Shown: positions 1 through 5,728 of the stretch, piece by piece
How the letters are laid out: every line of letters begins with the position of its first letter
Numbering within the stretch: the first letter of the stretch is position 1
DNA from: Nitrososphaerota archaeon
GTDB taxonomy: Archaea > Thermoproteota > Nitrososphaeria > Nitrososphaerales > UBA183
Direction: 5' to 3'
NCBI GenBank assembly: GCA_029785235.1
Contig: JAFMAA010000052.1
Coordinates: 1 to 6,275, forward strand
Length of the DNA stretch: 6,275 nucleotides
Translations under genes and position numbers: made by a program
Notes under the pieces: model-generated
Databases searched by the model: none
Seen by the model: the letters and a program-made list of their open reading frames with translations, nothing else
What the model was told of the DNA's origin: nothing

Positions 1-779
1 CTGCAGCCGGCGAGTTCTTTGGCCATTGCGACCATGCTGTTCCCTCTCACGAAGAGTTTCACGTCGTCTGATTCCGTCGGAGAGAGCTTGTAGGAGAAGC
101 TTCCGGCGAACTTCTCCACGTGGTCGTAGGTGGTGCCGACCGCATCGACGTTCATCTCGGCGACCTTGGGCTTCGACCTGAAGTGGTTCCTGACCGAGGC
201 CTTCACGATTTCTTCGTCGTAGCCCAGCAGGGCGAAGGAGGCGGCAACGGCGACGACGTTGAGCATCCTCTGGAGGGCGCTGAGGGACGACTCGCCGTGC
301 TTGGCGCCCACGTCCTTGAGAATCGTGTTGTAGGGGATGGGATAGATGTGGACCCCGCGCCTTCTTGCTAGTTCGACTATGCCCTTGATATCAGCGGACA
401 GGCCAGCCTTCGCGAACTCGGCATTGAGGGAGGCTTTGACGTTGGCTTCGATGGTGGGAATCTGGTCCAGCCGCTTGGGATCCTGATCCGGGTCGTAGAT
501 TATCGCTCCTTCGCTCCTGACTTCGAGGGCGTGCCGGAAGACCGTCTCCTCCTCGAAGGTAGCGAGCATGTCCACGGTGTCCACGTGCGAATGGATTGGC
601 CCCGTGGATACACGGACCTGGAAGTAGCTGTGCTCCCCCTTGATGTTAGAGTAATACTCTCTCTTCCCGAAAACGTGGAGCCCCCCCGAGGCCGCCGCCC
701 TAGCGAAGATTGTCGCCGAGGTGTCTACGCCGCTCCCCTGCACCCCACCAATCATCCATGAGAAGTCGTTCCGCTTCAT
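1..779 (-). CDS. 2-oxoacid:ferredoxin oxidoreductase, fused gamma-alpha subunit (KorA type), 5' part only
   Basis: This gene reads leftward and runs off the window after 259 codons. The family oxidatively decarboxylates 2-oxoacids (pyruvate, 2-oxoglutarate or branched-chain acids) to acyl-CoA in the cytoplasm, passing electrons to ferredoxin; a beta subunit carries thiamine diphosphate. Residues 8-200 form the gamma domain: a glycine-rich start (GGVQGSGVDT at 11-20), then FGKREYYSNIKGEHSYFQVRV-like sequence around 37-57, typical of the gamma domain fused at the N-terminus of archaeal KorA-type alpha subunits. At 255-259 the alpha (pyrimidine-binding) domain is just beginning (RGNSMVAMAKELAG). 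Full family members are about 600 residues, so over half is missing. The ATG at 779 is chosen because an in-frame TAG lies 9-12 bases upstream. No strong ribosome-binding site is seen. The beta subunit would be expected further left. Substrate cannot be told from this part. Confidence 0.88.
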   Translation of the reverse strand, partial: MKRNDFSWMIGGVQGSGVDTSATIFARAAASGGLHVFGKREYYSNIKGEHSYFQVRVSTGPIHSHVDTVDMLATFEEETVFRHALEVRSEGAIIYDPDQDPKRLDQIPTIEANVKASLNAEFAKAGLSADIKGIVELARRRGVHIYPIPYNTILKDVGAKHGESSLSALQRMLNVVAVAASFALLGYDEEIVKASVRNHFRSKPKVAEMNVDAVGTTYDHVEKFAGSFSYKLSPTESDDVKLFVRGNSMVAMAKELAGC

Positions 780-815
780 CTTGAGTTCTACCTGACCAGT
801 GAGGCCTCGCCGTTG

Positions 816-823
816 TTTAAGAG
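816..823 (+). promoter_or_regulatory. TATA-like box for the AbrB-PhoU gene
   Basis: TTTAAGAG is centred near 820. A start about 26 bases on would be near 846, just before the AAGGAG ribosome-binding site at 849-854 and the ATG at 859. A second AT-rich candidate is ACTATATTAG at 828-837, which would give an almost leaderless start. The short leader supports translation beginning at 859 rather than at the GTG at 799, which lies upstream of this promoter. Confidence 0.4.
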
Positions 824-826
824 TAT
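816..826 (-). promoter_or_regulatory. TATA-like box for the leftward oxidoreductase gene
   Basis: Read on the minus strand, CTCTTAAAC is centred near 821. An archaeal start about 26 bases downstream would fall near 795, giving a leader of roughly 15 bases before the ATG at 779. It overlaps the rightward promoter of the PhoU-like gene, so the two cannot easily be occupied together. Position inferred by spacing only. Confidence 0.35.
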
Positions 827-846
827 ACTATATTAGGTATATACTC
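821..846. promoter_or_regulatory. Perfect 7-bp inverted repeat in the divergent promoter (candidate operator)
   Basis: Arms GAGTATA (821-827) and TATACTC (840-846) are exact reverse complements separated by 12 bases, about two helical turns from end to end. The dyad overlaps or abuts the TATA-like boxes of both divergent genes and sits immediately before the ribosome-binding site of the AbrB-PhoU gene. AbrB-fold proteins bind as dimers near such sites, so autoregulation by the neighbouring gene product is possible but inferred. Confidence 0.45.
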
Positions 847-858
847 GCAAGGAGTTTC

Positions 859-1890
859 ATGGACGAAGTGCGGAGGGTGCAGAGGGTGGGTAAGTTCACT
901 CTGACAGTGTCTATTCCGCGAGAGTACGCCAAGAGGATGGGTCTTTCGGCTAAGGACAGCTTGTTGATGAGGGAAGACGTGGATGGGACGCTTCGCCTCA
1001 TCCCTGCGACCAGGGCCAGGGAGGCAGCTAAGGCGATGCTGAAGGCTGACCAAGTGGGGACCAAAGAGATGCTCACCATGCTGGTGGTCGGGGCATACGC
1101 CATGGGATACGATACCATCGAGGTATCGGGGAAGGAGCCTCTCGACCATGCGGCCGTAGACCAGGTGTTGGGCACCATCAAGCGGCTCAGGGGGATGGAG
1201 GTGGTGGAGTCCGACGAGAGGCGGATAGTGGCCCAGAGCCTCATGGATCCCACGAAGTTCCCGGTCGACTTCTTGATCAAGCGGCTACAGATTCTAGTGT
1301 CGAGGAGTTTGGAGCGGGTGATGGACTCCCTGGAGCGCCGGCAGACCGCCGGCCTGAACGAGGTGTCCCGCGTCCAGGAAGAGATCGACGAGCTCTACTG
1401 GCTGATTCTGAGGCAGTTGCTGGTGGCGCTGAGTAGGAGGGAGTTGGCTTCAGAGATTGGCATAGAGTCGCCGCTCCACGCGTCTGGAGACAGGGTGTCG
1501 GCGAAAGCACTCGACGAGATAGGCGGGATCATCCAGGACGCGGCAGAAGAGTTGGTCAGGCTCAGGGGGATGAGGTCGAGGGTCGACCCCAGGGTGACTG
1601 CGAGCATACAGAAACTGGCGGCGAAGACCAGAGAGGCGTTCAACACCACGGTCGAGAGCCTGCTGACCCCCGACATCAAGCTCATCGGGGAGTCGATGGC
1701 CCTGGTGGAGGAGACTACGCAGCTGGAGAAGCAGGTCATGGACGAGATGCTCTCCACGGCCAGATCCGGCTACAGCAGAGTCCTAGTGTCGTACTTCGGG
1801 CAACTGGCGAGATACTGCAATATCATCATCGAGATATCATCACACCGGCTCCTGAGGAAGACGAGCCGGGTTGCCACAGTCCAACAGTGA
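859..1890 (+). CDS. SpoVT/AbrB-PhoU domain regulator (archaeal phosphate uptake regulator type)
   Basis: The protein has 343 residues. Residues 4-49 form a SpoVT/AbrB swapped-hairpin DNA-binding domain (VQRVGKFTLTVSIPREYAKR, then GL...DSLLMREDVDGTLRLIP). Residues about 140-330 are all-helical with two PhoU-type bundles: an acidic cluster at E174-E175-D177-E178 in the first and a closing YCNIIIEI segment (319-326) resembling the PhoU helix ending in N-I-x-E. In bacteria PhoU links phosphate transport to two-component signalling; the archaeal AbrB fusions are thought to act directly as DNA-binding regulators. The substrate and targets here are not shown, and no pst transporter is in the window. 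The ATG at 859 is preferred because AAGGAG lies 4 bases upstream; an in-frame GTG at 799 lies before the promoter. Hand count of arginine codons is about 23 AGR to 12 CGN. The tRNA gene follows after 37 bases. Confidence 0.87.
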   Translation: MDEVRRVQRVGKFTLTVSIPREYAKRMGLSAKDSLLMREDVDGTLRLIPATRAREAAKAMLKADQVGTKEMLTMLVVGAYAMGYDTIEVSGKEPLDHAAVDQVLGTIKRLRGMEVVESDERRIVAQSLMDPTKFPVDFLIKRLQILVSRSLERVMDSLERRQTAGLNEVSRVQEEIDELYWLILRQLLVALSRRELASEIGIESPLHASGDRVSAKALDEIGGIIQDAAEELVRLRGMRSRVDPRVTASIQKLAAKTREAFNTTVESLLTPDIKLIGESMALVEETTQLEKQVMDEMLSTARSGYSRVLVSYFGQLARYCNIIIEISSHRLLRKTSRVATVQQ

Positions 1891-1894
1891 TAGA

Positions 1895-1902
1895 CTCTAT
1901 AT
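1895..1902 (+). promoter_or_regulatory. TATA-like box of the tRNA-Leu gene
   Basis: CTCTATAT is centred near 1898.5, about 27 bases upstream of 1926. That is the spacing expected for archaeal box A ahead of a tRNA beginning at 1928. It starts only 5 bases after the stop of the PhoU-like gene, so the tRNA probably has its own promoter. Confidence 0.55.
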
Positions 1903-1927
1903 CGGAACTTTGGGAAGCGCACCCTGC

Positions 1928-2036
1928 GCGGGGGTAACGAAGCCTGGTCAACCGTGCGGGACTCAAGATCCGGCCTCGCTTCGGATGGGGCATCCCGTCC
2001 CTCAGGGGTTCGTGGGTTCGAATCCCACCCCCCGCA
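1928..2036 (+). tRNA. tRNA-Leu(CAA): tRNA-Leu(CAA), class II, with intron
   Basis: The acceptor stem pairs GCGGGGG (1928-1934) with CCCCCGC (2029-2035); A2036 is the discriminator, as usual for archaeal leucine tRNA, and no CCA is encoded. The D stem is ACG/CGT (1937-1939 with 1953-1955). After the intron is removed the anticodon stem is a perfect CGGGA/TCCCG (1957-1961 with 1993-1997), and the loop CTCAAGA carries anticodon CAA (1964-1966), reading TTG. A long variable arm with a CCC/GGG stem (1999-2007) marks class II. The T arm is GTGGG, TTCGAAT, CCCAC (2012-2028). The mature length is 85 nt. Without intron removal the anticodon stem would have a G-G mismatch and the variable region would be far too long. 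Confidence 0.95.
1968..1991 (+). other. 24-nt tRNA intron at position 37/38 with canonical bulge-helix-bulge
   Basis: The intron runs from A1968 to C1991. The splice structure can be drawn completely: outer helix CGGGA/TCCCG (anticodon stem), central 4-bp helix CTCA (1962-1965) with TGGG (1986-1989, one G-U pair), 3-nt bulges AGA (1966-1968) and GCA (1990-1992) each cut after the second base, and an intron helix TCCG/CGGA (1969-1972 with 1982-1985) closed by a 9-nt loop. This is the motif recognised by the archaeal tRNA splicing endonuclease. The intron is too short to encode a protein. Confidence 0.9.
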
Positions 2037-2120
2037 TCCTCGTATCCAGCCCGTCTTGGAGGCCGCTGCTAGGAGTCCAGAGGAGATTCCAACTAATGAT
2101 AGATCTGGGCCCCGATGTGT

Positions 2121-3257
2121 TTAGGCTTCCGAGGCGAACAATAGATCGGCGACGCGCTCACCGAGAGCGCCGGGATTCAGGTCAGAGCGGTTGCACAGGA
2201 TGGCGATTGTCAAATGGTCGCTGGTGAAGCGCTGGATGCTGTTACGAAAGCCGACCGTCTCGCCGTAGTGCCACATACGGGGATGGCCCTTGTAGGAATT
2301 CAGGAACCAGCCGAAGCCATAGGCGGCGGGCTCGCCGTTGGTACCAACGAGACCGCCGTTCGGTATCATGACGGGAAGTAACGCAGGTTGCATTTCCTTC
2401 TCATTGAGAAGCAGGTGATGTGCGAGCGCGTCGTCCCATCTGGCCAGGTCCGTCAGGGAAGAGTAGACCCCGCCGTCACCCAAGGTTGCAGAAGTGGCGC
2501 CCTGGTCTGTTTCCAGCCAGACGCCATCCTCCTTTGAGTGCCCGTAGGCGCGACTTGGGACTTCGTTTGTGCCTTTGACATAGGCAACCGTGTTGTCCAT
2601 GCCGAGAGGGGCGAAGATGTGATCGTGGAGAAATTGGGGAAACGGCTCGTGGGAGACCCTCGCGACGATTTCTCCCAGGAGGACGTATCCGGAATTGCTG
2701 TAAGCCCATCTTTTGCCTGGCTGAAATGTCGTGGTAGTGGCCTTGAGGAGCGCGAGTACGCCAGAATCGCTAATCTGAACCTGTCGGTCGGGTGGTGTGT
2801 TCGGCGAGGGTTGAGGCAGCAAGTCTTCGTAGTCGGGCAGGCCTGCGGTGTGGCTGAGCAGGTTACGAATGGTGATTGATTCTCCATACGCGGGGAAATC
2901 AGGTAATGCGTCGGTGAGACGTGTGTCGTAGGTGAGCAAGTGCTCGCGTACGAGTAGCATGATGGCCATGGCGGTGAATTGTTTGGTGCACGAAGCGAGA
3001 CGGAAGTTCGTGGTGGAATCGATCTTTGCGCGCGTGCGGAGGTCGCGGATACCATAACCTCGCTCGAAAGCGGTACGGCCATCCTTGCGGATGAGCACCG
3101 CGAGGCCGGGGGCGTCAGACTCAGCGACACAGGAGAATATTGAGTCGATCCTGTTCGATGCTGATTCGTGGTCGGGTGGAGATGGGCGAAATCGCGGGTT
3201 GGGGGCCGTGACATGCAGGCAAAGGACGGCGATAAGACTATTTCGAGAAGGCTCCAC
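2121..3257 (-). CDS. Serine hydrolase, class C beta-lactamase/penicillin-binding-protein-like, probably foreign
   Basis: The 378-residue protein has the three motifs of the beta-lactamase family PF00144: S89-C90-T91-K92 (SxxK nucleophile and general base), Y186-S187-N188 (YxN) and H330-Y331-G332 (HxG in place of KTG). LLSHTAGLPDY (133-143) is also diagnostic. Members include peptidases, esterases and AmpC-type enzymes, so substrate and any drug resistance are unknown. The start is uncertain: GTG at 3257 follows an in-frame TAA by 15 bases, has no clear ribosome-binding site, and gives only a weak signal-like stretch (SLIAVLCLHVTA, 7-18); a normal secretion signal may have been lost. Arginine codons are about 20 CGN to 4 AGR, opposite to the neighbours, and the protein style is bacterial. 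It lies between the tRNA gene and a gene-free stretch. The catalytic domain looks complete. Confidence 0.88.
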   Translation of the reverse strand: MEPSRNSLIAVLCLHVTAPNPRFRPSPPDHESASNRIDSIFSCVAESDAPGLAVLIRKDGRTAFERGYGIRDLRTRAKIDSTTNFRLASCTKQFTAMAIMLLVREHLLTYDTRLTDALPDFPAYGESITIRNLLSHTAGLPDYEDLLPQPSPNTPPDRQVQISDSGVLALLKATTTTFQPGKRWAYSNSGYVLLGEIVARVSHEPFPQFLHDHIFAPLGMDNTVAYVKGTNEVPSRAYGHSKEDGVWLETDQGATSATLGDGGVYSSLTDLARWDDALAHHLLLNEKEMQPALLPVMIPNGGLVGTNGEPAAYGFGWFLNSYKGHPRMWHYGETVGFRNSIQRFTSDHLTIAILCNRSDLNPGALGERVADLLFASEA

Positions 3258-3597
3258 GTGGTGTTCGTCTGGTTAGCTGGTGCTGTGTGGTTGTGATGCT
3301 CAACAATTGTGTCTGCTGTTCGAGGCACGCGTGTTCTGGTTCCATCCGTCGCCCCTAGACTCCTGAAATCCATGGAGATACCAGCATCCAGACCTCCGGT
3401 CGGGACGACGCTTGTGTTGGTCACCCCTGTGAAGTACACCCCGGCCATTGTCTCCAGGTTCACGAATACTCCCATCGAATGCGTTCAGCACGTGTGTTTT
3501 CATGCCATCTCGCCTGCTCCCACGGAGCGGAGGCCTCTGCGGGGTTTCTTCAGCGAAACTGTCAACCTGCCCCTGTGAACAAGGATGAAATAATCAG
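3258..3597. other. Gene-free stretch upstream of the serine hydrolase
   Basis: No gene is supported here. Overlapping short open frames exist on both strands. The most protein-like is on the minus strand from ATG 3475 for about 60 codons (starting MGVFVNLETMAGVYFTG), which then runs on through the hydrolase gene in the wrong frame; I do not recognise it. No clear archaeal TATA box or bacterial -35/-10 pair for the hydrolase was found. The stretch may be a decayed gene or flank carried in with the hydrolase. Confidence 0.4.
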
Positions 3598-3725
3598 CCA
3601 AGCCAGAAGCGGTCCTAGATGGGTGAAAACGCGGCGCTGTTGTCAGGACATGGATGAAATTAACACGAAGTCATAGGTCGTCCCGAAGGGAAGTGGCCAG
3701 CGGCCCGACCTCTAGGACGGCTTGG
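3598..3725. other. Folded inverted-repeat element with a nested three-way junction (candidate structured RNA or miniature element)
   Basis: The outer arms CCAAGCC (3598-3604) plus GTCCTAGA (3612-3619) pair with TCTAGGAC plus GGCTTGG (3711-3725): 15 perfect pairs interrupted by a one-sided 7-base bulge (3605-3611). Inside, GGTCG (3676-3680) pairs with CGACC (3706-3710) and encloses two hairpins, TCCC-GAA-GGGA (3681-3691) and GGCC-AGC-GGCC (3695-3705), forming a three-way junction. The rest (3620-3675) shows little simple pairing. It does not match conserved cores that I know for RNase P, SRP or 5S RNA. It could be a small RNA, a leader element for the downstream operon if transcription starts upstream, or a terminal-inverted-repeat element; no target-site duplication is visible. 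Confidence 0.5.
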
Positions 3726-3746
3726 GGAACAAGAGGCCACAGAATC

Positions 3747-3756
3747 TTTTATTTAA
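3747..3756 (+). promoter_or_regulatory. TATA-like box for the ChrB-domain/propeller operon
   Basis: TTTTATTTAA is centred near 3752. A start about 26 bases on falls near 3778, leaving a leader of about 9 bases before the ATG at 3787. No ribosome-binding site is seen there, which fits a near-leaderless transcript. Confidence 0.5.
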
Positions 3757-3786
3757 TCAGGCGGGCTACCAGTAACCTGAACTATC

Positions 3787-4248
3787 ATGAAGTGGGTAAC
3801 CAGAGAGAAAGCCAAGGTGGACAGGATTGCATGTCCGTGGGTCATTAAGAAGTTCGTCGACCCCCAGGCGGAGTTCATGTTCGTCCCGAGGGAGAAGGTC
3901 CTGGAGGTAGCGAAACAGGAGAACGCCACGGCGTTCGACACCCAGGGCGCCGAACTGATGCACTACAAAGAAAACGGGGAGGAACGAGTCAGCTTCGATG
4001 CAGTCATCAAGAAGTATGGGCTCAAAGATCCTGCGCTCCTAGAGTTGGCGAAGATAGTGCGAGGTGCCGACTCTAACATCCCTAACGCGCCGAAGGAGTC
4101 GGCGGGTCTGGAGGCTGCAGCACTTGGGTTCAGGAAGACGGCGAAGGACGACTTCGAGAATATGAAGCTGCAGTTCCCCTTCTATGATGCCATGTACAGC
4201 TACTGCCAGCAGAAGCTGCAAGAAGGGCTCAAGCTAGAGCACGCGTAG
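3787..4248 (+). CDS. ChrB C-terminal-domain protein (chromate resistance family PF09828), stand-alone
   Basis: This 153-residue protein is nearly all one domain. The N-terminal KWVTRE...VDRIACPWVIKKF (2-23), with C16, followed by D25-P26-x-A-E-F (25-30), is the hallmark of the ChrB C-terminal family. H59, the LxxLAKIVRGAD segment (84-95), the AGLEAAALG segment (106-114) and the YDAMYSYCQ end (123-131) also fit. In proteobacteria this domain forms the C-terminal half of ChrB, associated with ChrA chromate efflux; here the N-terminal half is absent and no ChrA is nearby, so a chromate role is unproven. No signal peptide or membrane segment is seen. ATG 3787 fits the promoter spacing. Four of six arginine codons are AGR, as in resident genes. 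The beta-propeller gene starts 28 bases after the stop, so the two are probably co-transcribed. Confidence 0.85.
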   Translation: MKWVTREKAKVDRIACPWVIKKFVDPQAEFMFVPREKVLEVAKQENATAFDTQGAELMHYKENGEERVSFDAVIKKYGLKDPALLELAKIVRGADSNIPNAPKESAGLEAAALGFRKTAKDDFENMKLQFPFYDAMYSYCQQKLQEGLKLEHA

Positions 4249-4276
4249 CTCGCCTCTCAAGGGATTCGTAGGCACC

Positions 4277-5170
4277 ATGCTCAGACCAACGGCGAGGATT
4301 CCCCTCCCCTCGCATAGTGAGGGAGAGTACGACCACGCCGATATTCATCTGCAAAGCGGGAAGGTGTACATCGCTCATACCACGAACAACAGCGTAGAAG
4401 TCGTCGATGGGGAGAAGATGGTTCACGTTACCACCATCCCGGGGTGCCCTGAGACGAGCGGAGTCCTTTGCGCCCAGTCGGAAGGCCTGGTTTTCGCCGC
4501 GTCCAGGGGAGAAGGGAAAGTCCTCGTCATAGATGTCGGCACCGATAAGACGAAAATGGAGATTCCAGTCGGGCCGAGACCGAACGGGCTCGCGTGGGAC
4601 GCGAAAAGGAAGCATTTGCTGGTAGCCGACGTCGAAGATAACAAGGCAAGGTTGCTCGACCCGACGTCTGGGGAGATGCTGTCGTCGCTGAATCTCAGGG
4701 GGAGGCCGAGATGGTGCCTTCACGTCAGAGAACTAGACTTGTTCCTTGTGAACATCCGTGACCCGCCAGGAATCTCCTTAATCTCCCCGGATACGATGGG
4801 CGAGAAGAAGTTTGTCCCGATTTCTGTGGCGGGACCCCACGGTCTGGAAGTGAGTGACTCGGAACGAGCATTTGTAGCGTGCGACGGCAGGGAATTGGTC
4901 GTGCTGGACATTCGCGGAGAAAGGGAGATTGCGCACATCCCGTTGTCGGGAGGGCCGGATGTGCTCTGGTTGAACCGCGCCAAGGGCCGCCTCTATTGTG
5001 CGATTGGAGAGCCCGGCGTGATTGATGTAATCGACACGGCAAAGCTGACTGTCAGTGAGAAGGTCCCTACAGAGGAAGGGGCGCACACGCTGACTTTTGA
5101 CGGGAAGAGGCAGCGCCTCTATTCGTTCCTCCCTAGCACGAACTGTGTCGCGGTCTACTCCGAAGAGTGA
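4277..5170 (+). CDS. YVTN/YncE-like seven-bladed beta-propeller protein
   Basis: This 297-residue protein is built of seven repeats of about 40 residues, each of the form hydrophobic strand, GKVYIA-like strand, short turn, VxVID-like strand and a closing strand. Approximate blades are 17-56, 57-99, 100-142, 143-186, 187-225, 226-268 and 269-297. Blade 7 lacks its outer strand, which the N-terminal strand (RIPL, 7-10) can supply by the usual ring closure. Clear cores include KVLVIDV (81-87), ELVVLDI (206-212) and GVIDVID (247-253). There is no signal peptide, unlike many YncE-type proteins, so it is probably cytoplasmic. Propellers of this type are scaffolds or bind small ligands; no catalytic set is evident and a lactonase (SMP-30) role is not supported. 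A weak AAGGGA (4259-4264) lies upstream of the ATG. It follows the ChrB-domain gene closely and likely acts with it. Confidence 0.8.
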   Translation: MLRPTARIPLPSHSEGEYDHADIHLQSGKVYIAHTTNNSVEVVDGEKMVHVTTIPGCPETSGVLCAQSEGLVFAASRGEGKVLVIDVGTDKTKMEIPVGPRPNGLAWDAKRKHLLVADVEDNKARLLDPTSGEMLSSLNLRGRPRWCLHVRELDLFLVNIRDPPGISLISPDTMGEKKFVPISVAGPHGLEVSDSERAFVACDGRELVVLDIRGEREIAHIPLSGGPDVLWLNRAKGRLYCAIGEPGVIDVIDTAKLTVSEKVPTEEGAHTLTFDGKRQRLYSFLPSTNCVAVYSEE

Positions 5171-5172
5171 GA

Positions 5173-5186
5173 CGCACTTTTGTGCG
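5173..5186 (+). terminator. Short hairpin just after the propeller stop codon
   Basis: CGCAC (5173-5177) and GTGCG (5182-5186) pair around a TTTT loop, beginning 2 bases after the stop. A second dyad CCACG/CGTGG (5194-5198 with 5209-5213) follows. There is no downstream T-run, so it may stabilise the 3' end rather than terminate transcription. Confidence 0.3.
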
Positions 5187-5300
5187 AGACAGCCCACGTG
5201 CATCAATGCGTGGAATGGGACAACCAGAGTAAGTAAGTCTCGGTTGTCGTGTCAGGCAGAAGCAAGCTCGTATCTAGTGTAGACGACTCGTTGTAGTCTG

Positions 5301-5666
5301 TCAGGCCGACTTTGGCACGGCAGCCTGCTGCGGCGAGGAAGCTGGAGGAGACGCTGGAAGCGGCGTTCCTGTCATCTTCGAGAATGCGGTCCGGCCCAGC
5401 TCGGTCAGGTGGTACCTCGCTGGGTTCCCGAAGAAGTCCACTTTGAATTCGACGAAACCAAGCGCTGTGAGTTGCCTCGCAATCCAAAGTGTGGTCCACT
5501 CTGAGCTGCCGCCGATGGCGTCGTCCAGCTCTGCGTTGCTCATACCCTCTTTGCTACTGGCGAGGGCGGTCATGGCAGCCCTTAGATGAGGCGAAATGGC
5601 GACGTTCTTCAGCGTCTCTTGTTGACTCTGGAGGTCGGCCGGCCAGACCCACACGCCCTTCGGCAT
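5301..5666 (-). CDS. Small winged-helix DNA-binding protein
   Basis: The 121-residue protein carries one winged helix-turn-helix domain: a helix at about 26-37, the turn helices at about 43-51 and 55-69 (SNAELDDAIG then SSEWTTLWIARQLTALG), and a beta wing at 71-88 (FVEFKVDFFGNPARYHLT), closing with a helix (LGRTAFSKM). This layout is like MarR/ArsR-type regulators and archaeal replication or transcription accessory proteins, but no named subfamily is recognised. A proline/serine/alanine-rich tail (100-121) is probably disordered. ATG 5666 is chosen because a TATA-like box lies about 28 bases upstream, predicting a leaderless message; a TTG at 5738 would add 24 residues across that promoter. 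Three of four arginine codons are AGG. It is divergent from the coiled-coil gene at 5794 and convergent with the propeller gene. Confidence 0.72.
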   Translation of the reverse strand: MPKGVWVWPADLQSQQETLKNVAISPHLRAAMTALASSKEGMSNAELDDAIGGSSEWTTLWIARQLTALGFVEFKVDFFGNPARYHLTELGRTAFSKMTGTPLPASPPASSPQQAAVPKSA

Positions 5667-5690
5667 CGGCCAACACGGCCGGGAGTCGAT

Positions 5691-5697
5691 TGATAAA
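5691..5697 (-). promoter_or_regulatory. TATA-like box for the winged-helix gene
   Basis: TTTATCA on the minus strand is centred at 5694. About 26 bases downstream is 5668, two bases before the ATG at 5666, so the transcript would be essentially leaderless. This decides the start codon. Confidence 0.5.
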
Positions 5698-5720
5698 TCC
5701 TGTGTAGCCTGATTGAATTG

Positions 5721-5728
5721 CGTTAACG
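5721..5728. promoter_or_regulatory. CGTTAACG palindrome in the divergent AT-rich spacer
   Basis: An 8-bp perfect palindrome lies between the winged-helix gene and the coiled-coil gene, flanked by AATTG (5716-5720) and CAATT (5736-5740). It sits upstream of the TATA-like box of the leftward gene. It could be a binding site, perhaps for the winged-helix protein itself, but a palindrome this short can occur by chance in AT-rich DNA. Confidence 0.25.

Noticed and set aside
120..761. Two plus-strand open frames opposite the oxidoreductase
   Set aside because: They are antisense to a continuous, well-recognised gamma-domain coding frame and show no family features.
799..858. In-frame GTG that would add 20 residues to the AbrB-PhoU protein
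   Set aside because: It lies upstream of the TATA-like box and dyad, while ATG 859 has AAGGAG four bases upstream and begins directly at the AbrB domain.
2012..2036. att-type duplication of the tRNA 3' end elsewhere in the window
   Set aside because: No second copy of the T arm/acceptor sequence was found to the right of the hydrolase.
2071..3362. AGGAGTCCAG at 2071 and its near-copy on the minus strand near 3353-3362 as insertion-end repeats
   Set aside because: Only ten bases with a mismatch, and not at symmetrical positions relative to the hydrolase; consistent with chance.
2453..3475. Long minus-strand open frame of 340 codons overlapping the serine hydrolase
   Set aside because: Most of it is the wrong frame of the hydrolase gene, whose catalytic motifs are intact in the other frame; only the first 60 codons lie outside it.
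3598..3725. RNase P, SRP or 5S RNA identity for the folded element
   Set aside because: The conserved cores of those RNAs are missing; a GTCAGG word (3642-3647) and an ACAGAA word (3740-3745) are isolated coincidences.
4229..4723. Minus-strand open frame of 164 codons opposite the propeller gene
   Set aside because: The plus strand encodes regular propeller repeats throughout; the antisense frame is arginine/proline-rich and shows no domain.
5203..5499. Minus-strand open frame of 98 codons overlapping the 3' part of the winged-helix gene
   Set aside because: The winged-helix frame has recognisable structure and a promoter; this one begins inside it in another phase.
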